Counted from the stretch's first letter, positions 38,736 through 50,382 are shown. The stretch is 64,000 nt of DNA from Morganella morganii (GCF_019402645.1 NZ_VKKS01000001.1:1178970-1242969); one strand, 5' to 3'. Numbers and translations are program-made. The notes: a model not told the origin generated them from the sequence alone.

Positions 38736-40010
38736 ATGTCTGGTACGAACCTGATAAAACAACTGCAAGAGCGGGGCCTCATTGCCCAGGTTACGGATGA
38801 AAAAGCGTTAGCAGAGAGACTGGCGCAGGGCCCGATCTCCCTCTATTGCGGTTTCGATCCGACCGCTGACAGCTTGCATTTGGGCCACCTGGTTCCGTTG
38901 CTGTGCTTAAAACGTTTCCAGTTAGCCGGGCACCGTCCGGTGGCGCTGGTCGGTGGGGCCACGGGGCTGATTGGCGACCCGAGCTTTAAAGCTACGGAGC
39001 GCAAACTGAATACACAGGATACGGTTCACGGCTGGGTGGAGAAAATCCGTCAGCAGGTTTCCCCGTTCCTTGATTTTGATTGTGGTGCGAACAGTGCTAT
39101 CGCAGCAAATAACTATGACTGGTTCGGCTCTATGGATGTACTGACTTTCCTGCGTGACATCGGTAAACACTTCTCTGTCAACCAGATGATCAATAAGGAA
39201 GCGGTTAAGCAGCGCCTGAACCGGGATGATGTCGGTATCTCATTCACCGAATTCTCCTACAACCTGTTACAGGGTTATGACTTCGCCCGTCTGAATAAAG
39301 ATCACGGTGTTGAGCTGCAAATCGGCGGTTCCGACCAGTGGGGTAACATCACCTCCGGTATCGATTTAACCCGCCGTCTGAACCAGCAGCAGGCCTGGGG
39401 TCTGACTGTTCCGCTGATCACCAAATCTGACGGTACCAAATTCGGTAAAACCGAAGGCGGCGCGGTATGGCTGGATCCGAAGAAAACCAGTCCGTACAAA
39501 TTCTATCAGTTCTGGATCAATACTGCGGATGCGGATGTGTACCGTTTCCTCAGATTCTTCACCTTTATGAGCCTCGAAGATATCGATGCACTGGAAGCGG
39601 AAGACAAAGCCAGCGGCAAAGCACCACGTGCTCAGTATGTCCTGGCAGAGCAGGTGACAAAACTGGTTCACGGCGAGGCGGGGCTGACTGCCGCCCGGCG
39701 TATCACTGACAGCCTGTTCAACGGTGATATCGCTAACCTGACCGAAGATGACTTTGCTCAGTTGGCACAGGACGGTATGCCGCATATCGAACCGGACAGC
39801 GATGCGGATTTACAGCAGGCGCTGGTGGTTGCGGAGCTGGTTCCGTCACGTGGCCAGGCCCGTACCATGATCGGCTCCAATGCCGTATCACTTAACGGTA
39901 AAAAACAGTCTGATGCGGAATACCGCTTCACTGACAGCGACAAACTGTTCGGCCGTTACACACTGTTGCGCCGTGGTAAAAAACATTACTGTCTGATCTG
40001 CTGGAAATAA
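38736..40010 (+). CDS. tyrS: Tyrosyl-tRNA synthetase
   Basis: Charges tRNA-Tyr with tyrosine. Start ATG 38736 ([18 protein letters not shown]) gives 424 residues as in E. coli and follows CGGAG; the frame is open to 38640 without support. Class I signatures: [10 protein letters not shown] (HIGH) and [10 protein letters not shown] (KMSKS equivalent), plus the tyrosine pocket GGSDQWGN and a C-terminal S4 RNA-binding domain ([20 protein letters not shown]). Strong terminator follows. Confidence 0.98.
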   Translation: MSGTNLIKQLQERGLIAQVTDEKALAERLAQGPISLYCGFDPTADSLHLGHLVPLLCLKRFQLAGHRPVALVGGATGLIGDPSFKATERKLNTQDTVHGWVEKIRQQVSPFLDFDCGANSAIAANNYDWFGSMDVLTFLRDIGKHFSVNQMINKEAVKQRLNRDDVGISFTEFSYNLLQGYDFARLNKDHGVELQIGGSDQWGNITSGIDLTRRLNQQQAWGLTVPLITKSDGTKFGKTEGGAVWLDPKKTSPYKFYQFWINTADADVYRFLRFFTFMSLEDIDALEAEDKASGKAPRAQYVLAEQVTKLVHGEAGLTAARRITDSLFNGDIANLTEDDFAQLAQDGMPHIEPDSDADLQQALVVAELVPSRGQARTMIGSNAVSLNGKKQSDAEYRFTDSDKLFGRYTLLRRGKKHYCLICWK

Positions 40011-40025
40011 TAGTTTACGGTAAAC

Positions 40026-40050
40026 AAGGGCAACGAAGGTTGCCCTTTTT
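40026..40050 (+). terminator. Terminator of tyrS
   Basis: Stem AAGGGCAAC / GTTGCCCTT with loop GAAG and a trailing TTT, 16 bp past the stop. Confidence 0.85.
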
Positions 40051-40124
40051 GATCTGTCAGCAGGATCTTTTTTGTTTCACAGAATATGATATGCACAGTA
40101 ATAATAAAAAATCAGGTTGTATCA

Positions 40125-40991
40125 ATGAAAAATATTCTCTCTATCCAGTCCCATGTTGTGTATGGCCACGCCGGTAACAGTGCGGCTGAATTCCCGATGC
40201 GCCGCATGGGCGTTAATGTCTGGCCGCTTAATACCGTCCAGTTTTCCAATCACACACAGTATGCACAAGGCTGGACCGGCTGCGTGATGAGCGCGGAGCA
40301 CATCACGGAGATTGTGGACGGCATTGATAAAATCGATCAGCTGACCCGCTGTGATGCGGTACTCAGCGGTTACCTCGGCTCGGCAGAGCAGGGCAAACGT
40401 ATCCTGGATGTGGTAAAAAAAGTCAAAACCCGTAATCCGCAGGCATGGTATTTCTGTGACCCGGTTATGGGACACCCGGAAAAAGGCTGTATCGTGGCCC
40501 CGGGTGTGGCAGATTTCCTGTGTCAGGAAGCGCTGGCGGTCAGCGATATGATCGCTCCGAACCTGCCGGAACTGGAAACCCTGAGCGGACAAACTATCCA
40601 CAATGTGAATGAAGCCGTGACTGCTGCCCGCGAATTGTGTAAAAAGGGGCCGCGCCTGGTACTGGTCAAACATCTGTCCCGTGCCGGTTACCGAGCTGAT
40701 CGTTTTGAAATGATTCTGGTTACTGCTGACCATGCCTGGCATGTCAGCCGTCCGCTGGTGGACTTTGGTGAGCGTCAGCCGGTAGGTGTCGGCGATTTAA
40801 CCAGTGGTCTGATGCTGGTAAATCTGCTTAAAGGCGAAGAATTGCCGAAAGCGCTGGAACATGTGGCCGCGGCTGTATATGAAGTGATGCTGAGAACCAA
40901 AACCATGAATGAGTACGAACTGCAACTGGTCGCGGCTCAGGATGAAATGGTGCTCCCGACTCACAAATTTTGCGCTGAGCAAATCGACTGA
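40125..40991 (+). CDS. pdxY: Pyridoxal kinase PdxY
   Basis: Ribokinase-family kinase that phosphorylates pyridoxal in the B6 salvage path. ATG at 40125 ([17 protein letters not shown]) matches the E. coli start and gives 288 residues (E. coli 287). [39 protein letters not shown] and the catalytic [17 protein letters not shown] (Asp base in GVGD) are visible. Separated from tyrS by a terminator, so it has its own promoter or follows readthrough. Confidence 0.96.
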   Translation: MKNILSIQSHVVYGHAGNSAAEFPMRRMGVNVWPLNTVQFSNHTQYAQGWTGCVMSAEHITEIVDGIDKIDQLTRCDAVLSGYLGSAEQGKRILDVVKKVKTRNPQAWYFCDPVMGHPEKGCIVAPGVADFLCQEALAVSDMIAPNLPELETLSGQTIHNVNEAVTAARELCKKGPRLVLVKHLSRAGYRADRFEMILVTADHAWHVSRPLVDFGERQPVGVGDLTSGLMLVNLLKGEELPKALEHVAAAVYEVMLRTKTMNEYELQLVAAQDEMVLPTHKFCAEQID

Positions 40992-41019
40992 ACCGGTCTG
41001 AATTCAGTATCAGCATAAA

Positions 41020-41045
41020 AAAACGCCGGACTATCCGGCGTTTTT
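41020..41045. terminator. Bidirectional terminator between pdxY and gstA
   Basis: ACGCCGG / CCGGCGT stem flanked by AAAAAAA and TTTTTG, between convergent genes. Confidence 0.85.
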
Positions 41046-41065
41046 GTCTCCGTGTATCAGAAATA

Positions 41066-41671
41066 TTAAATCAGACCTTCTGCTTCCATGGCATCCTGTA
41101 CGTGCGGGCGGTGTGCAATTTTAGCCAGATAAGCCTGTAAATGCGGATACGGCTCCAGTGAAATCTTCAGATGCGGTGCCCAGCCGCAGACTGTAAACAG
41201 ATAGGCATCCGCCACGGTAAAGCTGTTGCCGCTAATATACGGGCTTTTCGCCAGCACGCCGTCAATATAGGCAAACTTATTCGTCAGATTACGCAGCGCG
41301 ATCGGCCGGTAATCTTCCGGGGTTTCCGGGGAGAACAGCGGGCCGTAGCTTTTATGCACTTCGCTGGCAATGTAGTTAAGCCATTCAATCTGATGATAAC
41401 GCTCCATCGTTCCCGCCGGGGCAATAAGCTTGCGATCCGGCTTCTGATCAGCAAGATACTGCACAATAGCCACACCTTCGGTCAGCAGTTGGCTGTCACT
41501 GATACTCAGTGCGGGGACTTGTCCTTTCGGATTAATTTTCAGGTAATCGTCACCGTTTTCGGTTTTTTTTGCTTTCAGATCAACACGGACCAGGGAAAAA
41601 TCCAGGCCGGTTTCACGCAAAATAATATGTGGTGATAGTGCACAACTTCCCGGGGTATAGAACAATTGCAT
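41066..41671 (-). CDS. gstA: Glutathione S-transferase GstA
   Basis: Bacterial beta-class GST; conjugates glutathione to electrophiles and has peroxidase activity. 201 residues, same as E. coli. [20 protein letters not shown] carries the family Cys10 that forms a mixed disulfide with glutathione; [14 protein letters not shown] is the glutathione-binding thioredoxin-fold end, and [10 protein letters not shown] is the C-domain hallmark. Last gene of the block collinear with E. coli 35-37 min region by recall; a synteny jump follows. Confidence 0.95.
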   Translation of the reverse strand: MQLFYTPGSCALSPHIILRETGLDFSLVRVDLKAKKTENGDDYLKINPKGQVPALSISDSQLLTEGVAIVQYLADQKPDRKLIAPAGTMERYHQIEWLNYIASEVHKSYGPLFSPETPEDYRPIALRNLTNKFAYIDGVLAKSPYISGNSFTVADAYLFTVCGWAPHLKISLEPYPHLQAYLAKIAHRPHVQDAMEAEGLI

Positions 41672-41867
41672 GGTATGCTCCTCAGTTAAAACAAAAGAAC
41701 GGACATGGCAGTAGTGATGAAGTATAGACCGGTATTCGCGGGCGGGATGTATTCAGAATGCGAATTATTTATCGGTTAATGTTATCTTTCCATATAATCG
41801 CTACAGATTCAATTTGTGAAAAGATTTTGTAATCCATTGTTACAAAACAATAAAAGGTAAAGCACAT

Positions 41868-42794
41868 ATGAAAAAAATCCGTATCGGGATCGCCGGACTG
41901 GGCGGGATAGCACAAAAAGCGTATTTACCGGTTCTGACCAGAACGGATAACTGGGTGCTGTCCGGCGGTTTTTCACCGAATCAGGAAAAGGCACGGCAGG
42001 TATGTGATGCTTACCGCTTTCCTCTGTTTCCGTCACTCTGCGCACTGGCAGAACAGTGTGATGCCGTATTTGTGCACAGCAGCACAGAGAGCCATTTTCG
42101 GGTTGTCAGCGAATTACTGAATGCGGGGTGCCATGTGTATGTTGATAAACCCCTGGCGGCAACCTATGAACAATCAGAGGCGCTTGTCAGTCTGGCGGAG
42201 AAAAAACAGCGGGCGCTGATGGTCGGGTTTAACCGGCGTTTTTCGCCGTTTTATCTGCAACTCAGAGAACAGATTGCCGGAAAAGCGGCATCCATTCGTA
42301 TGGACAAGCACCGCAGCAACAGTATCGGCCCGAATGATGTTAGTTTTACAGTAACAGATGATTATCTGCATATTGCGGATACCCTGCTCTGGCTGGGAAG
42401 GGATGGTAATGCCGTTCTGAAAAGCGGGCACATGCAGGTGAATGAGGCAAATCAGCTGTTGTATGCGGAACACCATTTGCAGACGAATAACGGCACCTGG
42501 CTGACCGCCTCCATGCACCGCTGTGCGGCGGGTCAGCGGGAGCAGGTCAGTGTGACAGGGCACGGCGGTTGTTATCAGGTGACAGATATGAATCACCGGC
42601 GCAGTGAAACTGCTGCCGGGATACAGGAACAGCACCCGAAAGCATGGGATCCGGTACTGGTTCAGCGCGGGTTTGACGGCGCGGTGCGGCATTTTATTGA
42701 ATCTGTTGCTAATCAGACACAACCGCTGGTCAGCGGTGAAGAGGCGCTTTATGCACAACGGCTGACGGATAAACTGTTAGCGGAAATGATGTGA
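41868..42794 (+). CDS. Gfo/Idh/MocA-family oxidoreductase, MviM-like
   Basis: 308 residues. Rossmann fold GIAGLGGIAQKAYLPVL at the N-terminus binds NAD(P), DAVFVHSSTESHFRVV and YVDKPLAATYEQ (conserved EKP-type Lys motif, here DKP) are family blocks. It matches E. coli MviM closely in recall (KKLRIGIVGLGGIAQKAWLPVL; FNRRFAPLY vs FNRRFSPFY; DKHRSNS). Substrate unknown. E. coli mviM lies beside mviN, not here, so this copy has moved. It sits between gstA and fabI, exactly where gene order breaks. Confidence 0.9.
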   Translation: MKKIRIGIAGLGGIAQKAYLPVLTRTDNWVLSGGFSPNQEKARQVCDAYRFPLFPSLCALAEQCDAVFVHSSTESHFRVVSELLNAGCHVYVDKPLAATYEQSEALVSLAEKKQRALMVGFNRRFSPFYLQLREQIAGKAASIRMDKHRSNSIGPNDVSFTVTDDYLHIADTLLWLGRDGNAVLKSGHMQVNEANQLLYAEHHLQTNNGTWLTASMHRCAAGQREQVSVTGHGGCYQVTDMNHRRSETAAGIQEQHPKAWDPVLVQRGFDGAVRHFIESVANQTQPLVSGEEALYAQRLTDKLLAEMM

Positions 42795-42858
42795 AATCAG
42801 CAGGTTTTTAAAGACAAATAACATCAATACCTGCTATCCGCTGTGACACGGAACGTGC

Positions 42859-42888
42859 AGAAAACACAGCCTCTGCCATGCAGAGGCC
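42859..42888 (-). terminator. Terminator of fabI
   Basis: GCCTCTG / CAGAGGC stem (42870-42888), followed on the minus strand by TGTGTTTTCT. Confidence 0.6.
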
Positions 42889-42895
42889 GGTTGCC

Positions 42896-43684
42896 TTATT
42901 TCAGTTCCAGCTCATTCATTGCCGCGATACTGAAACCACCGTCAACGTGCAGAATTTCACCGGTAATACCACCTGCCAGGTCAGAACACAGGAATGCTGC
43001 GGCGTTACCCACATCTTCTGTGGTGACAGTGCGGCGCAATGGGGTGACCGCTTCGCAGTGTGACAGCATTTTGCGGAAATCTTTAATCCCGGATGCCGCC
43101 AGTGTCCGGATAGGACCGGCAGAAACCGCATTAACACGGATCGTTTCTTTCCCCATCGCGTTCGCCATATAACGGACGTTCGCTTCCAGAGAGGCTTTTG
43201 CAAGACCCATCGTGTTGTAGTTCGGAATAGCGCGCTCCGCGCCCAGGTAAGAGAGAGTGAGCAGGGCAGAGTTCGGGTTGAGCATACTGCGGCAGGCTTT
43301 CGCCATTGCCACAAAGCTGTACGCGCTGATATCGTGGGCAATACGGAAGCCTTCACGGTTTACCGCATCCACATAGTCGCCGTCTAACTGATCCGCCGGT
43401 GCAAAGCCGATGGAGTGAACAAACCCGTCAAACTTCGGCCAGACTTTGGCTAACTCAGTGAACAGGTTTTCGATGCTTTCATCTTCCGCCACATCACAAG
43501 GCAGAACAATGGAAGACCCCAGAGACTGAGCGAACTCTTCAACACGGGGTTTCAGCTTGTCATTCTGGTAGGTGAAGGCAAGTTCGGCACCCTGGTCACG
43601 CATTGCTTTGGCAATACCGTAAGCAATCGATAATTTGCTTGCAACACCTGTAATCAGGATGCGTTTACCGGTCATAAAACCCAT
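42896..43684 (-). CDS. fabI: Enoyl-[acyl-carrier-protein] reductase (NADH) FabI
   Basis: Essential last reduction of each fatty-acid elongation cycle, target of triclosan. 262 residues, the E. coli length. Short-chain dehydrogenase-like: NAD site [16 protein letters not shown], catalytic Tyr and Lys in [31 protein letters not shown]. The triclosan-contact residues (Gly93 in HSIGFAPAD, Phe203 in [10 protein letters not shown]) look wild-type by recall. Next to sapF, transcribed the same way, as in E. coli. Confidence 0.97.
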   Translation of the reverse strand: MGFMTGKRILITGVASKLSIAYGIAKAMRDQGAELAFTYQNDKLKPRVEEFAQSLGSSIVLPCDVAEDESIENLFTELAKVWPKFDGFVHSIGFAPADQLDGDYVDAVNREGFRIAHDISAYSFVAMAKACRSMLNPNSALLTLSYLGAERAIPNYNTMGLAKASLEANVRYMANAMGKETIRVNAVSAGPIRTLAASGIKDFRKMLSHCEAVTPLRRTVTTEDVGNAAAFLCSDLAGGITGEILHVDGGFSIAAMNELELK

Positions 43685-43822
43685 AGCAGTTTCCTTGTGT
43701 TTTCTCTGTCACCCTCTGTGCCGCACATCCGGCAGGTGACGCGGTTATTAAAAATCCGGCTGATTTTAATACGTTACCGGAAATTGAGATGTATCCGGCC
43801 TGAATTATCAGAACAGCGGCAG

Positions 43823-44632
43823 CTAATCCACATCCTGACGCCAGGCCTCGGCGGACAGTGCTTCACCAAAATGACTGGTGATAAGGCGGCGTGTCACGTC
43901 GTGCAGCGGCGATGCCAGTACTTCAGCGGTATTACCGCGCTCGACGACTTCACCGTTGTGCATCACCAGTATCTGGTCGCTGACATGTTTTGCCATGCCC
44001 AGATGCTGTGTGACATAAATATAGGCAATTTTCTGCGTTTCCTGGAGTTCCAGGATCAGATTAATGATCTGTGAACGCAATGACATATCCAGAGAAGCCA
44101 GCGCTTCATCCGCCACAATTACTTCCGGCTGCAAAATCAGGGCACGGGCAAGAGCCACACGCTGCTTCTGTCCGGAGGCCAGCATGTGAGGATAGTAATC
44201 CGCATGATCCGGCAGGAGACCCACCTGGCGCAGTGTCGCATTAATCCGCAGACGGCGTCCGGTGGCATCCAGGTCAGTATTGAGCATCAGCGGCAGCTCA
44301 AGGATTTGTCCTGTGCGCTGGCGCGGATTCAGTGAGGTTGCCGAATCCTGGAATATCATCCGGATGCGCTGGCTGCGATAGCTGTAATCACCGAAAGTCA
44401 GTTTGTGCTTGTCGATCAGAATTTCCCCGCCGCCCGGCTCAATCATACCGGATAGCATCCGGGCTAGCGTCGATTTCCCGGAGCCGTTAGCGCCGGTAAT
44501 GGCGAGTGTCTGGCCGGGTTGCAGTGTGAAACTGACCGGTTTGACCGCCTCAAGCTGATGACGGCGGAAAAAACCATCGCGGTAACGGAAGGTTTTGCTC
44601 AGGTTTTTGACTTCCAGCAGCGGACCGGACAT
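43823..44632 (-). CDS. sapF: Peptide ABC transporter ATP-binding protein SapF
   Basis: ATPase of the Sap importer linked to antimicrobial-peptide resistance and potassium uptake. 269 residues: Walker A TGANGSGKST, signature LASGQKQRVALARAL, Walker B VIVADEALASLD, switch His IYVTQHLGMAKH. Lacks the C-terminal oligopeptide extension seen in SapD. Last gene of sapABCDF; its start abuts the sapD stop. Confidence 0.96.
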   Translation of the reverse strand: MSGPLLEVKNLSKTFRYRDGFFRRHQLEAVKPVSFTLQPGQTLAITGANGSGKSTLARMLSGMIEPGGGEILIDKHKLTFGDYSYRSQRIRMIFQDSATSLNPRQRTGQILELPLMLNTDLDATGRRLRINATLRQVGLLPDHADYYPHMLASGQKQRVALARALILQPEVIVADEALASLDMSLRSQIINLILELQETQKIAYIYVTQHLGMAKHVSDQILVMHNGEVVERGNTAEVLASPLHDVTRRLITSHFGEALSAEAWRQDVD

Positions 44633-45624
44633 TACACATCCTCCATATTCAGCGGGAAGTGGCAGGCAAAACTGCGGTTTTTGACTGTCCGCAGGCGCGG
44701 CGCGTCAATACACACTTTCTGGGCATACGGGCAGCGCGGCCCCAGACGACAGCCGACCGGCAGGTGCTCCAGTGACGGAATAGCTCCCGGCAGGGTATTC
44801 AGGCGGCATTTGTGCACCAGCGGTTTCTCAAAGTCAGGGATAGCCCGCATCAGTGCCTGAGTATACGGATGATGCGGCTTGAGCAGCAGGTCGTCAGGTT
44901 CGGCACTTTCCACCGTCTGTCCGCAGTAGAGCACATTAATGCGATCTACCAGCTGGCTCATCAACTGCAAATCGTGGCTGATCAGCAGAATGGTCATATT
45001 GTTGTTCTGGTTGAGCCGGGTCAGCAGGCGGAAAATCTGTGCCTGGGTATCTGGCTCCATGGAGTTGGTCGGCTCATCCGCAATCAGCAGGCGCGGCTGA
45101 TTTGCCAGCGCAATAGCAATCATCACCTTCTGGCATTCCCCTTCGGTCAGCTCATAGGGATAGCTGCTCATCACATCTTTGTGATCTTTGATACCGACAC
45201 GGTGCAGCAACTCAACCGCACGGCGCTTGCGCCAGTTAAAGCGCTGCCACCAGCGGCCTTTGTAAGTCCAGCCGGGGATAGTCTGAATCAGCTGTTTGCC
45301 GATATCTTCTGACGGATCCAGACAGGATTGCGGTTCCTGGAAAATCATTGAAACATTGTGGCCGATCACCCGGCGGCGCTGGCGGGGTGAGAGTTTCAGC
45401 AAATCGATATCATTAAACCGGAAACGGTCTGCCGTCACGCGCAGATTATCTTTGGTGATACCGGCAATCGCTTTGGCGATCAGACTTTTACCGGAACCGG
45501 ATTCCCCGGCAAGGCCGCGGAATTCACCTTCTGTCAGGGAAAGAGTCACACGATCAACGGCTTTGACCGGCCCTGCTGCCGTCATAAATTCAATGGTTAA
45601 GTTACGGATATCCAGTAACGGCAT
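44632..45624 (-). CDS. sapD: Peptide ABC transporter ATP-binding protein SapD
   Basis: 330 residues. Walker [18 protein letters not shown], signature [17 protein letters not shown], Walker [15 protein letters not shown], then the C-terminal oligopeptide-transporter domain ([20 protein letters not shown]) with a cysteine pattern typical of Dpp/Opp ATPases. SapD also stimulates Trk potassium uptake in E. coli. Overlaps sapC by one base. Confidence 0.96.
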   Translation of the reverse strand: MPLLDIRNLTIEFMTAAGPVKAVDRVTLSLTEGEFRGLAGESGSGKSLIAKAIAGITKDNLRVTADRFRFNDIDLLKLSPRQRRRVIGHNVSMIFQEPQSCLDPSEDIGKQLIQTIPGWTYKGRWWQRFNWRKRRAVELLHRVGIKDHKDVMSSYPYELTEGECQKVMIAIALANQPRLLIADEPTNSMEPDTQAQIFRLLTRLNQNNNMTILLISHDLQLMSQLVDRINVLYCGQTVESAEPDDLLLKPHHPYTQALMRAIPDFEKPLVHKCRLNTLPGAIPSLEHLPVGCRLGPRCPYAQKVCIDAPRLRTVKNRSFACHFPLNMEDV

Positions 45625-46514
45625 TATTCAACCCCCGCATTAATGGCACGCTGTAACCCGGTGCCGAGCAGATTCACCAGCAGTACACTGATAAGAATAG
45701 CGGTTCCCGGCAGGAGTACCGTCCAGGGGGCGACATAAATCAGTTCCAGTGAATCCCCGAGCATCGCTCCCCATTCCGGTGACGGCAGCTGTGCCCCCAG
45801 CTCCAGAAAACCGAGCGCGGCAATATCAAGGATAGCGATAGACAGGGCGCGCGTCAGTTCGGTGACGGTGACTGCACTGATATTCGGCAGGACAGTATGG
45901 ATAAGAATATTGAGATTGGATGCGCCGTCGAGCCGGGCGGCAATCACATATTCCTTATCAAGCTCATCATGTACTGCGATATAAATCATCCGCACGATAC
46001 GCGGCAGCAGCGCCAGTGCCACGGCGATCATCGCGTGACTGAGGCTGGCACCGAAAAAGGCCACCACAATAATTGCCAGCAGCAGGGAGGGCAACGCCAG
46101 CAGCGTATCAAACATATGGTTAAATACGGCGGAGCGCAGGCCGCTGGTCATTCCCGCAAGACAGCCGATAATAATGCCGGCAACGGCGGCGGTGATAGTG
46201 ACCAGCAGCGCACTGCCGAAGGTCGACTGTGTGCCGATAATAAGACGGCTGAAAATATCACGACCGAGATCGTCTGTACCGAGGAAGAACGCGACATTCC
46301 CGTAATGTGACCAGGACGGCGGCAGTAACTGGTGACCGGCAAATTGCTGGTCGAGGGCATAAGGTGCTATCCAGGTGCCGCCGACCGCCAGCACAATCAG
46401 AAACAGCACACCGTAAAAACCGATCATTGCCGGAATATCTGCGGTGAAATGCTGCCAGATAACCCGTCCCGGCGACGGCATCCGGTCTTCACGGTAGAAA
46501 TTATCTGAAGGCAT
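45624..46514 (-). CDS. sapC: Peptide ABC transporter permease SapC
   Basis: 296 residues with six membrane segments ([20 protein letters not shown] first, [22 protein letters not shown] last) and the EAA loop region [18 protein letters not shown] that docks the ATPase. N-terminus [21 protein letters not shown] as in E. coli. Overlaps the end of sapB by 14 bases. Confidence 0.95.
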   Translation of the reverse strand: MPSDNFYREDRMPSPGRVIWQHFTADIPAMIGFYGVLFLIVLAVGGTWIAPYALDQQFAGHQLLPPSWSHYGNVAFFLGTDDLGRDIFSRLIIGTQSTFGSALLVTITAAVAGIIIGCLAGMTSGLRSAVFNHMFDTLLALPSLLLAIIVVAFFGASLSHAMIAVALALLPRIVRMIYIAVHDELDKEYVIAARLDGASNLNILIHTVLPNISAVTVTELTRALSIAILDIAALGFLELGAQLPSPEWGAMLGDSLELIYVAPWTVLLPGTAILISVLLVNLLGTGLQRAINAGVE

Positions 46515-47466
46515 ACCATTCCTTATGTTTCAGCGGGCTGCTGATGGCACCCAAAACATCCGACAGCATATTCACAATAATCACCATTGTACCGACCAGC
46601 ATGACACCGGCGGAAATCGCGGCAAAGTCCTGCTGACGGATAGCGGTGATCAGCCAGCGGCCGATCCCCGGCCAGTTAAACACCACCTCAGTCACCATCG
46701 TCAGCGTCAGCATGGTGGAAAACTGTAACCCGAGTTTCGGGATCACCGGCGGCAGTGCATTGTGCAGCAAATGGCGGCGGATAATGGTCAGACGGGATAA
46801 TCCGCGGATAGCGGCAGCCTTGATGTAGTTCTGGCTGATAATCTCTTCGGTACTGGTGCGCATCAGGCGGATAACTTCGGTCATCGGCGCGATGGAGAGG
46901 GTGATCACCGGCAGCACCATATGGGACAGCACATTGAGGATCATCGCCCGGCGGTACGGCGAATCTGACAGCCAGGCATCAATCACCGCAAATCCGGTGA
47001 CCGGTGTTAAATCATACAGCAGGTCAATGCGTCCGGAGACCGGCAGCCAGTCCAGCCGCAGAGAGAAGAACAGCGTGAGCAGCAGTGCCAGCCCGAATAC
47101 CGGGACAGAGAACCCGACCAGGGCAAAGGTACTGATGGCGATATCCGCTATTTTATTGCGCCAGACTCCCGCAATAATCCCTGCGGGAATGCCGATTACC
47201 AGCGCCAGCAGAAACGCCAGACCGCACAGTTCCAGCGTGGCTGGCAGCACTGCCCACAACTGCTGACTGATCGGCTCGCCGTTAATGACCGAACTGCCGA
47301 AATCCCATGAAAACAGGTTTCTGTAATAGAACAGCACCGCATCCGTCAGGGAAGCACCGCTCAGCGGTGCATTCGCCGGAAAGTAACTCAGGCTGAAACT
47401 GAGCACAGACAGGAAGCAGAGGGTGATCACCACCAGCAGCAGACGGCGCAGAATAAAGATGATCAT
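46501..47466 (-). CDS. sapB: Peptide ABC transporter permease SapB
   Basis: 321 residues; first helix [20 protein letters not shown], then the Opp/Dpp-type permease core with [28 protein letters not shown] and EAA loop [25 protein letters not shown]. Overlaps sapA by four bases and sapC by 14, consistent with a single translational unit. Confidence 0.95.
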   Translation of the reverse strand: MIIFILRRLLLVVITLCFLSVLSFSLSYFPANAPLSGASLTDAVLFYYRNLFSWDFGSSVINGEPISQQLWAVLPATLELCGLAFLLALVIGIPAGIIAGVWRNKIADIAISTFALVGFSVPVFGLALLLTLFFSLRLDWLPVSGRIDLLYDLTPVTGFAVIDAWLSDSPYRRAMILNVLSHMVLPVITLSIAPMTEVIRLMRTSTEEIISQNYIKAAAIRGLSRLTIIRRHLLHNALPPVIPKLGLQFSTMLTLTMVTEVVFNWPGIGRWLITAIRQQDFAAISAGVMLVGTMVIIVNMLSDVLGAISSPLKHKEWYAFR

Positions 47467-49151
47467 GGCTGTGCCTCCGGTTCCGAGGTATCGCCGGTAT
47501 CGCGATAGACACCGGCGAAGGAAGTATTACCGAATGCGCTGAGTACCAGCCCCTTGATATCATAACGGAATGCCTGCAAACGCAGCGAATAGGCCAGCGG
47601 CAGTACCGGCAGGTCCTGTGCCAGAATCTGCTGTGCTTTGTGATAATACTCTATCCGGCTGCTCAGTTGCTGCTCGAGCAGAGCCTGATGGATCACATCA
47701 TCAAATTCCGGTGAGCACCAGTGGCTCAGGTTGGTCTGTGAGCCGATGGCCGCGCAGCTGAGCAGCGGGCGGAAAAAACTGTCCGGGTCATTACTGTCGG
47801 TTGACCAGCCCGCAAGGGTAATATCATGGCTGCGATCCATCAGACTGTTTTCCTGAAAACGCCCCTCAACCGGGCGGATATTCATTTTAATCCCGACACG
47901 GGCCAGATCCGCCTGAATCAGCTCGGCCATCTTCAGCGGGCTGGGGTTGTAAGACTGCGAGGCGGTCGGAACCCAGAGATTCAGTGTCATACCACTGAGT
48001 CCCAGCTCATTGAGCATCGCTTTCGCTTTTTCCGGATTATATTCTGTTACCCTGGCCTGATTATCATACGCCCAGGAAACGCGCGGCAGGATAGACGCGG
48101 CGGTTTCCGCCGTACCGTAATAAATGGATTTCATCAGGCGCTCATTATTAATCGCGAATGCAATCGCACGGCGTGCCTGCGGATTATTAAACGGGGGTTT
48201 ACTGGTATTAAACGCCAGATACGCGATATTCATCCCCGGGCGAAGCATCAGGCTCAGGCGCGGGTCATCACGCAGTACCTGTAACTGGCTTGCGGCAGGA
48301 TAGGCCAGCACATCACACTCTCCGGTGATCAGTTTTGACATCCGGCCGGTACCGCCCGCCCCGAGGTCAACCACCACTTCCTGCATGCGGGGTTTCCCTT
48401 TGCGGTAATTATCATGGCGTTGCAGACGGACAAACTGGCCGCTCTGGTAATCATCCAGATAATACGGCCCGGTGCCGACCGGTTTCCAGTCGAGCTGCTC
48501 CTGACGGCGGGCTTTCAGCAGGTTATCGGCATACTCTTTGGACAGGATCGGCGCGTAATGGGTTGCCAGATGCCACAGAAATGAGGCATCCGGCGTATTC
48601 AGTTTAAATTCAACGGTATAGTTATTGATTTTACGGATGGATTTAACATTGGAAGCGAACTGTAAACTGTCAAAATAGGGATAACGTCCGCCGTTGATAT
48701 AATGATACGGATTTTGTTTATCCACCACACGGGAAAAGCTGAACACCACATCATCCGCATTCATTTTACGGGTCGGTTTGAACCAGTCCGTGGTCTGAAA
48801 ACCGGTATCGCGGCGCAGGTAGAAACGGTAAGTCGCGCCGTTATCCAGTACCGTCCAGCGGGCGGCAAGCTCCGGGATCAGGCGGTAGGTGTAAGGGTCA
48901 ACATCCAGCAGACGATCGTAAATCTGTGCCGCCAGCGGCTCCACAATCAGCCCGCTGCTGGCCAGCTGCGGGTTAAATGTACTGATGTTTCCGTTCACAC
49001 AATAGACAAAACCGGTATCGCGGACAGGCGGCAGCGCAGCGGCCTGAGCCGTTACCGGTTTTACCGGCTGCTCTGTCTGCGGGGCGGGTGCGGCAGCAAA
49101 GCCTGAAACAGGCAGGAGAACCGCACAGGCCCGGATAATCCAATGGCGCAT
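47463..49151 (-). CDS. sapA: Periplasmic peptide-binding protein SapA
   Basis: 562-residue substrate-binding protein (SBP family 5) for the Sap importer, about 15 residues longer than in E. coli. Signal peptide [20 protein letters not shown], then a Pro/Gln-rich linker and the mature fold ([63 protein letters not shown]). The C-terminus is an unusually acidic tail ([12 protein letters not shown]). First gene of the sap operon; pspF lies 70 bp upstream on the same strand. Confidence 0.96.
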   Translation of the reverse strand: MRHWIIRACAVLLPVSGFAAAPAPQTEQPVKPVTAQAAALPPVRDTGFVYCVNGNISTFNPQLASSGLIVEPLAAQIYDRLLDVDPYTYRLIPELAARWTVLDNGATYRFYLRRDTGFQTTDWFKPTRKMNADDVVFSFSRVVDKQNPYHYINGGRYPYFDSLQFASNVKSIRKINNYTVEFKLNTPDASFLWHLATHYAPILSKEYADNLLKARRQEQLDWKPVGTGPYYLDDYQSGQFVRLQRHDNYRKGKPRMQEVVVDLGAGGTGRMSKLITGECDVLAYPAASQLQVLRDDPRLSLMLRPGMNIAYLAFNTSKPPFNNPQARRAIAFAINNERLMKSIYYGTAETAASILPRVSWAYDNQARVTEYNPEKAKAMLNELGLSGMTLNLWVPTASQSYNPSPLKMAELIQADLARVGIKMNIRPVEGRFQENSLMDRSHDITLAGWSTDSNDPDSFFRPLLSCAAIGSQTNLSHWCSPEFDDVIHQALLEQQLSSRIEYYHKAQQILAQDLPVLPLAYSLRLQAFRYDIKGLVLSAFGNTSFAGVYRDTGDTSEPEAQP

Positions 49152-49222
49152 AAATCAGTTACCGTTAAAAATGAACAGGGCATTGTATCGCAATTTGTGC
49201 GACTAACCAAAAACGGAAGCAT

Positions 49223-50209
49223 TTAGTCCGGCTGCGGGCCGCCGCCATGCTTTTTCAGTAACCCGCGAAACTGATGATAGGTCAGATTCAGCAATTGTGC
49301 CGCTTCGCGCTGATTAAATTGTGCGCGTTGCAGCGCGGCATCCAGTGCGTCCTTCTCCTGTGTGTGCTGCCACTGTTTAAGGGAAAACGGCAGCGGCGGC
49401 AGAGATTGTGCTCCGGTGTCCGGAGAAAAAACCGGTGTGGTGACAAACGGATTGATCACCAGTTCTGCCAGCAGTTCAGTGGTGTCCCCCTGACGATACA
49501 GTGACCGCTCAATCACATTTTTCAGCTCACGGATATTGCCCGGCCAGTGATAGCTCTGCATCTGCTGCAGGGCATGCGGGGAGAAACCGGCAAAAAACGG
49601 CGTGCCCGTCTCCTGGCACATCTGCACGGCAAAATGACCGGCAAGTTCTGTCAGATCGCGCGGGCGCTCGCGCAGCGGCGGGATATTGACGACATCAAAG
49701 GCCAGCCTGTCGAGTAAATCGGCGCGGAATTTCCCTTCTGCCGCCAGCGCCGGTAAATCCGCATTGGTGGCGCAGACAATCCGCACATCCGCTTTCAGTG
49801 TCTGCTGTCCGCCGACTCGCTCAAATTCCCCGTATTCAATCACCCGCAGCAGCTTTTCCTGCACCGTAAGCGGCGCGGTGCCCAGCTCATCAAGAAACAG
49901 GGTGCCGCCGTCCGCCCGTTCAAAACGCCCCTGATGGCGGCGCTGCGCTCCGGTAAACGCGCCGGATTCATGCCCGAACAGCTCGGAATCGAGTAAATTA
50001 TCGTTAAGTGCCGCGCAATTGAGCGCGATAAATGGCTCATCCCAGCGGGGCGAAAGATAATGAAGACGATGAGCAAATAATTCTTTGCCGGTGCCCCGTT
50101 CACCGCAAATCAGTACCGGACGGGCAATTTTCGCCAGCCGCGAGACTTTTTCCAGTGCATCGAGAAAGGTATTATCGATACCGATCAGGGTTTCCGTATT
50201 ATTTTCCAT
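49223..50209 (-). CDS. pspF: Sigma-54-dependent psp operon activator PspF
   Basis: Bacterial enhancer-binding protein lacking a receiver domain; activates pspA with sigma-54 and is restrained by PspA. Start 50209 (MENNTETLIGIDNTFL) gives 328 residues; the frame runs to 50224. AAA+ features: Walker A CGERGTGKELF, sigma-54 contact loop GAFTGAQRRHQG, Walker B GTLFLDELG, and an FIS-type HTH at the end (NQREAAQLLNLTYHQFRGLLKKH). Divergent from pspA, sharing its enhancer region. Confidence 0.96.
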   Translation of the reverse strand: MENNTETLIGIDNTFLDALEKVSRLAKIARPVLICGERGTGKELFAHRLHYLSPRWDEPFIALNCAALNDNLLDSELFGHESGAFTGAQRRHQGRFERADGGTLFLDELGTAPLTVQEKLLRVIEYGEFERVGGQQTLKADVRIVCATNADLPALAAEGKFRADLLDRLAFDVVNIPPLRERPRDLTELAGHFAVQMCQETGTPFFAGFSPHALQQMQSYHWPGNIRELKNVIERSLYRQGDTTELLAELVINPFVTTPVFSPDTGAQSLPPLPFSLKQWQHTQEKDALDAALQRAQFNQREAAQLLNLTYHQFRGLLKKHGGGPQPD

Positions 50210-50318
50210 GATTAATTTGACCACTAAATGGTGAATATAACCACTTTACAAAAAGTGATGATAAAAGGGAAATAAATAAATCTTAGCGAAAACAAGCGGG
50301 TAAAAAAAATCACGGAAT

Positions 50319-50333
50319 TGGCACGCATTTTGT
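50319..50333 (+). promoter_or_regulatory. Sigma-54 promoter of pspABCD
   Basis: TGGCACGCATTTTGT has the -24 GG and -12 element of a sigma-54 promoter (consensus TGGCACG-N4-TTGC), with the same start as the E. coli pspA promoter. It lies 50 bp upstream of pspA. PspF sites should lie further upstream in 50225-50300. Confidence 0.88.
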
Positions 50334-50382
50334 AATAGTGACAGTGTCATAAGACATAACTGCTGATAAAAGGACATCAATC

